Assembly (NCBI GenBank): GCA_963976395.1
Contig: CAXBLG010000090.1
Coordinates: forward strand, 1-12,086
DNA: 12,086 nucleotides
Direction of reading: 5' to 3'
DNA from: UBA11612 sp963976395
GTDB lineage: Bacteria > Pseudomonadota > Alphaproteobacteria > Rhodospirillales > Rhodospirillaceae
Both the position numbers and the translations under genes were made by a program. Positions 7,248 through 12,086 of this stretch are shown here, piece by piece. Below the pieces are notes generated by a model. It was not told the DNA's origin. It did not search any database and saw only the letters and a list, made by a program, of their open reading frames with translations. Position 1 is the stretch's first letter. Each line of letters starts with the position of its first letter.

Positions 7248-7535
7248 ATGTCGCTGGATAAAGCCACCGTTCGAAGGATTGCAACTCTGGCCCGTATTGA
7301 GGTGCCGGATGCTGATCTTGAGTCCCTGGCTGGGGAACTGTCGCACATTCTTGGCTGGATTGAACAACTCAGCGAAGTGAACACCGAGAATGTGCCACCC
7401 ATGAGCGGTGGGACCGACCTCAAACTCCCCTGGCGGGCTGATGTGGTGACCGATGGTAATCAAGCGGAGAGGGTGCTCGCCAACGCGCCAGATGCGCAGG
7501 ATGGCTTTTTCACTGTTCCAAAAGTGGTGGAGTAG
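7248..7535 (+). CDS. gatC: Asp-tRNA(Asn)/Glu-tRNA(Gln) amidotransferase subunit C
   Basis: Small 95-residue subunit that wraps around GatA and stabilises its contact with GatB in the amidotransferase. The family pattern is clear: VRRIATLARIEVPDADL at the N-terminus, then LSHILGWIEQLSEVNTENVPPM, and the C-terminal ANAPDAQDGFFTVPKVVE. Length is standard. It is the first gene of gatC-gatA-gatB, with six bases between its TAG and the gatA start, which supports co-transcription. Presence of the whole complex implies that the organism makes Gln-tRNA(Gln) and/or Asn-tRNA(Asn) by transamidation of mischarged tRNA. Confidence 0.97.
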   Translation: MSLDKATVRRIATLARIEVPDADLESLAGELSHILGWIEQLSEVNTENVPPMSGGTDLKLPWRADVVTDGNQAERVLANAPDAQDGFFTVPKVVE

Positions 7536-7541
7536 GTCGCC

Positions 7542-9008
7542 ATGAATGAGCTGACCTCCCTAACCATTGCCGAGGCCCGCGATAAGCTGGCGAAAAAAGA
7601 GTTCTCAGCGGCTGAGCTGACCGAAGCCCATATCGCGGCTATGGAACAAGCCAAAGACCTAAATGCTTTTATTACACCTGCGCCTGACGTTGCGCGCGCG
7701 CGCGCCAAGGAGTCCGATCAGCGGCTTCAAAAAAATGAGGCAGGTGCCCTGGAAGGAATTCCGCTCGGCATCAAAGATCTGTTTTGCACCGAAGGGGTTT
7801 TGACCACAGCGGCTTCACACATTCTCGATGGTTTCACGCCTCAGTACGAAAGCACGGTGAGCCAAAAGCTGCGCGACGCCGGATCGGTGATGCTGGGAAA
7901 ATTGAACCTTGATGAGTTCGCGATGGGCTCGTCGAACACCACTAGCTATTACGGCAATGTCAAAAATCCCTGGAAAGGGAAGGATGGCAAGGACCTCGTC
8001 CCGGGCGGTTCATCAGGCGGCTCGGCGACTTCGGTCGCGGCACATCTTGCTATGGGCGCGACCGGCACGGATACGGGCGGTTCAATCCGTCAGCCTGCTT
8101 CGTTCTGCGGTATCGTCGGTGTGAAGCCCACCTATGGGCGCTGTTCCCGCTGGGGCATTGTCGCCTTTTCCAGCTCGTTAGATCAGGCCGGACCGATGAC
8201 CCGCACTGTGCGGGATGCGGCGATTATGCTGAAGGCCATGTCTGGTCATGATCCGAAAGATTCCACTTCAGCTCCTCTGGAAGTTCCTGATTTCGAGGCG
8301 GTCCTCGGACTAGGTGTGAAAGGCCTAAAGATCGGTATTCCCAAGGAATACAGGCCGGATGGCTTGGACCCCGATGTGGCGGCGTTATGGGATCAGGGTG
8401 TGCAGTGGCTAAAGGATGCAGGCGCGACGCCTGTCGAAATCAGCTTGCCGCACACGAGTTCCGCTCTGCCGACTTATTATATAGTGGCGCCCGCCGAAGC
8501 ATCCTCCAATCTGGCACGTTATGACGGTGTCCGTTTTGGTTTGCGCGTGCCGGGAGAGTCCCTCGACGATATGTATGCGAAGACCCGTGCGGTCGGATTC
8601 GGCGCAGAGGTCAAACGCCGCATCATGATCGGCACCTACGTGCTGTCTGCAGGGTACTATGACGCTTATTATCTGAAGGCGCAGAAGGTGCGGGCGCTTA
8701 TCAATAAAGATTTTAGCGACGCATTTGAGAAAGTTGATGCGATCGTGACGCCAACAGCGCCGTCACCGGCCTTTGCCATTGGTGAGAAAACCGACGATCC
8801 CGTTGCCATGTATCTCAATGATGTGTTCACCGTACCTGCATCGCTAGCGGGCATACCTGGCGCTTCTGTGCCGGCGGGGTTGAGCTCCGGCGGACTGCCG
8901 CTAGGGTTGCAAGTGCTTACAAAGCGCTGGGACGAAGAAACATTGTTCCGTGTTTGTCAGACGCTTGAAGAGGCTGCGGCTTTTCCCGGCTTAAAGCGTG
9001 GGGCATAA
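7542..9008 (+). CDS. gatA: Asp-tRNA(Asn)/Glu-tRNA(Gln) amidotransferase subunit A
   Basis: Amidase-signature glutaminase that releases ammonia from glutamine (or asparagine) and channels it to GatB. Length is 488 residues, as expected. The Ser-cisSer-Lys triad is complete: K78 in PLGIKDLF, S157 in PGGSSGGSAT and the nucleophile S181 in DTGGSIRQPA. The C-terminal LAGIPGASVPAGLSSGGLPLGLQVL is the usual family end. The ATG follows gatC after six bases, with AGG five bases ahead. A (GC)7 run within the early coding part (7692-7705) encodes part of an Ala-Arg repeat. The stop is seven bases before the gatB start. Confidence 0.98.
   Translation: MNELTSLTIAEARDKLAKKEFSAAELTEAHIAAMEQAKDLNAFITPAPDVARARAKESDQRLQKNEAGALEGIPLGIKDLFCTEGVLTTAASHILDGFTPQYESTVSQKLRDAGSVMLGKLNLDEFAMGSSNTTSYYGNVKNPWKGKDGKDLVPGGSSGGSATSVAAHLAMGATGTDTGGSIRQPASFCGIVGVKPTYGRCSRWGIVAFSSSLDQAGPMTRTVRDAAIMLKAMSGHDPKDSTSAPLEVPDFEAVLGLGVKGLKIGIPKEYRPDGLDPDVAALWDQGVQWLKDAGATPVEISLPHTSSALPTYYIVAPAEASSNLARYDGVRFGLRVPGESLDDMYAKTRAVGFGAEVKRRIMIGTYVLSAGYYDAYYLKAQKVRALINKDFSDAFEKVDAIVTPTAPSPAFAIGEKTDDPVAMYLNDVFTVPASLAGIPGASVPAGLSSGGLPLGLQVLTKRWDEETLFRVCQTLEEAAAFPGLKRGA
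7692..7705. repeat. (GC)7 alternating dinucleotide tract in gatA
   Basis: Fourteen bases of uninterrupted alternating G and C, followed by a C, encode Ala-Arg-Ala-Arg at residues about 51-54 of GatA. Alternating GC of this kind can adopt Z-DNA and is prone to slippage. A gain or loss of one GC unit would shift the frame of a gene that is probably essential. Confidence 0.8.
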
Positions 9009-9015
9009 GGCTGCC

Positions 9016-10473
9016 ATGAGTTACATCATCAAAGGCGATACCGGCGATTGGGAAGTGGTGATTGGCTTGGAAATTCACGCTCAAGTGATTTCCAAAGCAA
9101 AGTTGTTTTCCGGCGCGCCTACGGATTTCGGTGCGGGCCCCAATACACAGGTCTCGTTTGTCGATGCAGGAATGCCGGGCATGCTGCCGGTCATCAACGA
9201 AGTGTGCGTGCAGCAAGCGGTGCGCACGGGACTTGGGCTGAAAGCGAAGATTAATAACGTCAGCGTCTTTGCCCGAAAAAACTACTTCTACGCAGATTTG
9301 CCGCAAGGCTATCAGATTAGTCAGTACGAATTGCCGATCGTCGGCGAGGGAGAGGTTGTGCTCGATATGCCCGACGGTTCCACGCGGGCCATTGGTATCG
9401 AGCGCCTTCATCTGGAACAAGACGCTGGCAAGTCCATTCACGACATGAGCCCGTCGAAAACATTTATTGACCTCAACCGCACCGGCGTCGCGCTTATGGA
9501 GATTGTCTCCAAACCGGATATGCGCAGCCCGGAAGAAGTGGGTTTGTATTTGCGCAAAGTGCGCTCGATTCTTCGTTATCTTGAAACCTGCGACGGGAAT
9601 ATGGACGAAGGTTCCATGCGCTGCGATGTCAATGTTTCGGTGCGCCCTGTCGGCGAAACCGAGTTACGCACACGCTGCGAAATAAAGAACGTGAATTCTG
9701 TTCGTTTCGTCATGCAGGCCGTCGAGTACGAAGCCAAACGTCATGTGGACGTTTATGAAGATGGCGGTGAGATTAAACAGGAAACGCGGCTGTATGATGC
9801 CAATAAAGGTGAAACGCGTCCCATGCGCTCAAAGGAATTCGCGCATGACTATCGCTACTTTCCAGACCCTGATCTGTTACCGCTTGAATTTGACGATGCG
9901 TTCGTTGCTGCCATCAAGGCCGACCTTCCTGAACTACCTGACGACAAGAAAGAACGCTTTATCAGCGACTATGGATTAACTGCCTATGATGCGGGCGTTC
10001 TGGTGGCAGAGAAAGAAAATGCGCTCTATTTTGAAGAAGTTGCAAACGGACGCGATGCCAAGCAAGCGGCCAACTGGGTTATCACTAATCTCTTCGGGGT
10101 TCTGAATAAACAGGGGGTTGATGTTAGCGAGAGTCCGGTCAGCGCGAAGAACCTTGGCCGTCTCATCGATCTCATGGCCGACAACACCATATCAGGACGT
10201 TTGGCGAAGGACGTGTTTGAGATCATGGTGGAGACGGGCAAGAACCCCGATTCTATTGTTGAAGAACGCGGCCTGAAGCAGATCACCGATACCGGGCCTA
10301 TTGAAGCGGCTATCGACAAGATCATGGCGGATAATCCTGATAAGGTCGCCGACTACAGGGGCGGCAAGGACAAACTGATCGGTTGGTTTGTGGGTCAAGT
10401 AATGCAGGCGACTCAGGGCAAGGCCAATCCCGGCGTGTGTTCTGAAATTCTTAAAAAGAAACTAGCGCCATGA
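9016..10473 (+). CDS. gatB: Asp-tRNA(Asn)/Glu-tRNA(Gln) amidotransferase subunit B
   Basis: Kinase/transamidase subunit that phosphorylates the mischarged Glu or Asp on tRNA and replaces the phosphate with ammonia delivered from GatA. At 485 residues it is full length. Signatures include WEVVIGLEIHAQV near the N-terminus, KNYFYADLPQGYQISQYELP, IGIERLHLEQDAGKS, FIDLNRTGVALMEIVSKPDM, DEGSMRCDVNVSVR, EIKNVNSVRFVMQAVEYE and HDYRYFPDPDLLPL. The C-terminal helical YqeY-like domain, which contacts the tRNA, runs from about residue 335 to the end. An in-frame ATG at 8998 overlaps gatA; I chose 9016 because AAGG lies about five bases ahead and the protein then begins at the family's usual point. Its TGA overlaps the next gene's ATG by four bases. 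Confidence 0.98.
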   Translation: MSYIIKGDTGDWEVVIGLEIHAQVISKAKLFSGAPTDFGAGPNTQVSFVDAGMPGMLPVINEVCVQQAVRTGLGLKAKINNVSVFARKNYFYADLPQGYQISQYELPIVGEGEVVLDMPDGSTRAIGIERLHLEQDAGKSIHDMSPSKTFIDLNRTGVALMEIVSKPDMRSPEEVGLYLRKVRSILRYLETCDGNMDEGSMRCDVNVSVRPVGETELRTRCEIKNVNSVRFVMQAVEYEAKRHVDVYEDGGEIKQETRLYDANKGETRPMRSKEFAHDYRYFPDPDLLPLEFDDAFVAAIKADLPELPDDKKERFISDYGLTAYDAGVLVAEKENALYFEEVANGRDAKQAANWVITNLFGVLNKQGVDVSESPVSAKNLGRLIDLMADNTISGRLAKDVFEIMVETGKNPDSIVEERGLKQITDTGPIEAAIDKIMADNPDKVADYRGGKDKLIGWFVGQVMQATQGKANPGVCSEILKKKLAP

Positions 10474-11078
10474 CATTGCAGCGGGGACCGGGCGACCAGG
10501 ATGATGTTCCGTCGCCTCAACGCCGCGTCTTTCGTAGCGGTACGCTGCTGATTATCGGATTTGGTATATTTTTGTTGGTCGGATGGGTTTTCTACCGCCA
10601 GACAATGCCGCCCGCATGGCTGTACGATTTTTCAGAGGCCGTGGCTTTACACGCGTCTCCTGATCCAAGCCCGCCGGAGCCCGAGGATATCCGCCAGGTT
10701 TCACCGCCTGTTCAGGTTGATGACCCCTACATTTGTTTAGAAAACGTAATTGATTTGGACTGGGATCACCTCTTTGTGGTGACGTCCGGTCAGGATTTAC
10801 GAACTCATCCAGCCTTGTCGCAAAGTGTTTGGCTGGATCAGCCTTTATCCCACTATGTGGACCTCATGGCCCGGGATGAGCGCTATCAATTACTGGTCCT
10901 CGTGAACGCGAACACAGTTTTGGATGCTCAGCTTTACTTTACGTTTTGGGGAGACCTCAGTCCTATCGCCCGGACCGAAGGATTTTCCCGCAGTGAAGCG
11001 GTGTTTACCGCTGCAAGTCTGAATGGCCTATATATTGTATCCCCGGCCTTGGAAGTGCCCGTCGGTACGTGCTCGTAG
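10470..11078 (+). CDS. Uncharacterised single-pass membrane protein coupled to gatB
   Basis: I do not recognise this 202-residue protein. It has a polar, partly basic N-terminal tail (1-23), one hydrophobic segment (about 24-42, TLLIIGFGIFLLVGWVFY) and a larger remainder predicted outside the cytoplasm. A Pro/Asp/Glu-rich spacer (about 62-86) precedes a compact domain beginning PYICLENVIDLDWDHLFVV and ending VPVGTCS. The only two cysteines, C89 and C201, lie at the two ends of that domain, so a disulfide is plausible. The domain is rich in aromatic residues and strand-like hydrophobic stretches (QLLVLVNANTVLDAQLYFTFW). Its ATG overlaps the gatB TGA (ATGA), which suggests translational coupling. 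It converges with the DUF481 gene, with 16 bases between stops. Topology is inferred from the positive residues before the membrane segment; function is unknown. Confidence 0.85.
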   Translation: MTLQRGPGDQDDVPSPQRRVFRSGTLLIIGFGIFLLVGWVFYRQTMPPAWLYDFSEAVALHASPDPSPPEPEDIRQVSPPVQVDDPYICLENVIDLDWDHLFVVTSGQDLRTHPALSQSVWLDQPLSHYVDLMARDERYQLLVLVNANTVLDAQLYFTFWGDLSPIARTEGFSRSEAVFTAASLNGLYIVSPALEVPVGTCS

Positions 11079-11094
11079 AAGGCAAATAGCCGTC

Positions 11095-11871
11095 TTAAAA
11101 CGCGTAAACCAATTGTGCCTTGCTGATGGTATCTGTTTTTTCCGCGCCAGCCGGGGGATTGGAATTATAGCGGATATTAAAAGATAACCGAGCGGCGAGG
11201 TCGGACACGACGGTTGCCGTCAGGGCGATGGTGTTTTCCGCCCGCACCTGTCCGCTTTCACCGCTTACCGTGGCTTCGTTGGTAAGCGTTGCCGTGTCTG
11301 ATATTTTGTAGTTGAGCAAAGCAGAGCCTCGAATGAAGACTTTGTTTTCGCTACTGCCACCTCTAATTGCGCCGTGGCGATAACCCGGCGCGAGTTCAAC
11401 GTCGAATGACAAATTATCCTTATCGATCACGCGGTAACCGACACCGAGTGCAATTTCGGTTTCGTATCTAAATCCCGAAAATTTATCGCGCTCTACTTCG
11501 GCAAATCCGAGGGCGTAAAACTTGTTAGTAATATCGTAGTTGGATTGCACACCGCCTTTAACACGGGAGGCGGTGGTGGTACCGCTCTCCCGTGCAAACT
11601 CGCCAGATAGTTTGTAGTGATCCTCAAAACGGCCGGCGCGGTGACTGGCTTTCGCATCGACATCTAGCGATTTACGTTCGGTATTGCCCGTGGAAAGGCT
11701 GGCGCCCAGAGCGACTTCAGCCTCCCAGTTCCTGTTAGGCTCTGCGTCGTTGGATTGCGCGGCACCGGGCACTGCCCCAAGCAGTGTAAAAGCGCTTATA
11801 ATCGCTGTGGCGCTAAATAGGCGGCAGCGGACCTGAAGGCGCGGACTTAAGCACACTTGGATATTGGCCAT
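11095..11871 (-). CDS. DUF481 family outer-membrane beta-barrel protein
   Basis: A 258-residue protein with a signal peptide: a long basic n-region to about residue 18, a hydrophobic core of about 19-33, and probable cleavage near GAA at 38. The mature part shows alternating strand patterns and family traits of DUF481 (YdiY-like) proteins: GASLSTGNTERKSLDVDAKA, FYALGFAEVERDKFSGF, EIALGVGYRVIDKDNLSFDVELAPGYRHG and the final KAQLVYAF with a terminal phenylalanine, the usual outer-membrane insertion signal. Its cargo is not established. A purine-rich GGAA about eight bases before the ATG may act as the ribosome site. A 13-bp hairpin (11562-11594) is embedded in the coding sequence. It appears to be a single gene with its own promoter, divergent from the tRNA-Ser gene. 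Confidence 0.9.
   Translation of the reverse strand: MANIQVCLSPRLQVRCRLFSATAIISAFTLLGAVPGAAQSNDAEPNRNWEAEVALGASLSTGNTERKSLDVDAKASHRAGRFEDHYKLSGEFARESGTTTASRVKGGVQSNYDITNKFYALGFAEVERDKFSGFRYETEIALGVGYRVIDKDNLSFDVELAPGYRHGAIRGGSSENKVFIRGSALLNYKISDTATLTNEATVSGESGQVRAENTIALTATVVSDLAARLSFNIRYNSNPPAGAEKTDTISKAQLVYAF
11562..11594. repeat. Long inverted repeat inside the DUF481 gene
   Basis: CACGGGAG-GCGGT on one side pairs with ACCGC-T-CTCCCGTG on the other: 8 + 5 bp with one bulged T and a 6-base loop (GGTGGT). It falls in the coding sequence for RESGTTTASR. It is the strongest stem-loop I found in the window. Confidence 0.75.
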
Positions 11872-11904
11872 GTTTAGTTCCAGTCAGTTCAACGGTAGGG
11901 GCTG

Positions 11905-11933
11905 TTTTTAGGGGGCTAAGGCCGGGTTGACAA
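11905..11933 (-). promoter_or_regulatory. Candidate DUF481 promoter
   Basis: On the minus strand, TTGTCA (11928-11933, five of six to consensus) and TAAAAA (11905-11910, four of six) are separated by 17 bases. The predicted start is near 11898, leaving a leader of about 27 bases before the ATG at 11871. Confidence 0.45.
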
Positions 11934-11936
11934 CCC
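11924..11936. repeat. Palindrome shared by divergent -35 elements
   Basis: GGGTTG-A-CAACCC is a perfect 6-bp inverted repeat around a single base. It contains TTGACA on the plus strand and TTGTCA on the minus strand, so the candidate promoters of tRNA-Ser and DUF481 share it. It could also be an operator. Confidence 0.6.
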
Positions 11937-11955
11937 GTTTGGGAGTCGCCATCTT
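11927..11955 (+). promoter_or_regulatory. Candidate tRNA-Ser promoter
   Basis: A consensus -35 TTGACA (11927-11932) is followed 17 bases later by CATCTT (11950-11955), a weak -10 with three matches. The GC-rich stretch after it (11956-11968) resembles the discriminator of stable-RNA promoters. The predicted start near 11962 gives a 5' leader of about 43 bases before the tRNA. GAGTC (11943-11947), a GANTC methylation site, lies in the spacer. Confidence 0.4.
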
Positions 11956-12004
11956 CGCGCCCTTCCGCAGGGTCAGATAAGTCTTGCGGCCTTCAGATCA
12001 TGGA

Positions 12005-12086
12005 GGAGGGATGGCCGAGTGGCTTAAGGCGCCGGTTTGCTAAACCGGTGTATTGGGAAACCGATACCGAGGGTTCGAATCCCTCT
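12005..12086 (+). tRNA. tRNA-Ser(GCU), 3' end outside window
   Basis: A class II tRNA decoding AGC/AGU. The 5' acceptor strand GGAGGGA (12005-12011) is followed by T8-G9. The anticodon stem CCGGT/ACCGG (12032-12036 and 12044-12048) closes the loop TTGCTAA with anticodon GCT at 12039-12041. The long variable arm pairs TATTGG with CCGATA around a GAAA loop (12051-12066). The T-arm GAGGG-TTCGAAT-CCCTC spans 12069-12085. The last base, T12086, pairs with A12011, so about six acceptor bases, the discriminator and any encoded CCA are missing. Confidence 0.97.

Noticed and set aside
6981..7463. Minus-strand open frame (160 codons) across the ruvX start and gatC
   Set aside because: Overlaps two well-supported genes, lacks a ribosome site and shows no domain pattern.
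8917..9441. Minus-strand open frame (174 codons) across the gatA-gatB junction
   Set aside because: Antisense to strongly conserved gatA and gatB sequence; explained as a shadow of their codon use.
11081..11094. Possible terminator GGC-AAATA-GCC followed by GTCTT between the convergent genes
   Set aside because: The stem is only three base pairs and the T-run is interrupted, so it does not support an intrinsic terminator in either direction.

Overview
The window looks like a core chromosomal segment of an alphaproteobacterium of moderately high GC (mid-50s percent by eye). The case rests on the gene order (pyrB-pyrC'-plsY-dprA-topA next to ruvX and gatCAB), the dihydroorotase-like protein with a broken metal site beside pyrB, a DUF481 outer-membrane protein, and GANTC sites near promoters. 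I see no insertion sequence, phage gene, CRISPR array or other accessory cargo. No gap between genes exceeds about 150 bases.

Left half, minus strand (read right to left): ruvX (6722-7180), a secreted thioredoxin/peroxiredoxin-like protein (6068-6634), then a tight run of pyrB (4998-5978), a pyrC-like gene (3676-5001), plsY (3050-3670) and dprA (1916-3037), followed after 113 bases by topA (1-1802, cut by the window edge). pyrB and pyrC' overlap by four bases (ATGA), and the next two junctions are 5 and 12 bases, so this is probably one operon. It mixes pyrimidine synthesis, phospholipid synthesis and DNA processing.

Right half, plus strand: gatC (7248-7535), gatA (7542-9008) and gatB (9016-10473) encode the three subunits of the tRNA-dependent amidotransferase, diverging from ruvX. 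An unrecognised single-pass membrane protein gene (10470-11078) overlaps the gatB stop codon by four bases. It converges on a DUF481 outer-membrane beta-barrel gene on the minus strand (11095-11871). The window ends inside a tRNA-Ser(GCU) gene (12005 onward).

The points most worth a second look are: (1) the dihydroorotase homologue has lost the first two metal ligands (HxH replaced by R70-V-Q72) but keeps the others, so it is probably a structural partner of aspartate transcarbamoylase; (2) pyrB appears to be transcribed as a nearly leaderless mRNA; (3) a sharp AT-rich island of atypical codons lies inside dprA; (4) back-to-back promoter candidates for DUF481 and tRNA-Ser share one palindromic -35 region, with a GANTC site in the tRNA promoter spacer; (5) an uncharacterised membrane protein is coupled to gatB. 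I found no convincing wholly new system; most of the window is housekeeping.
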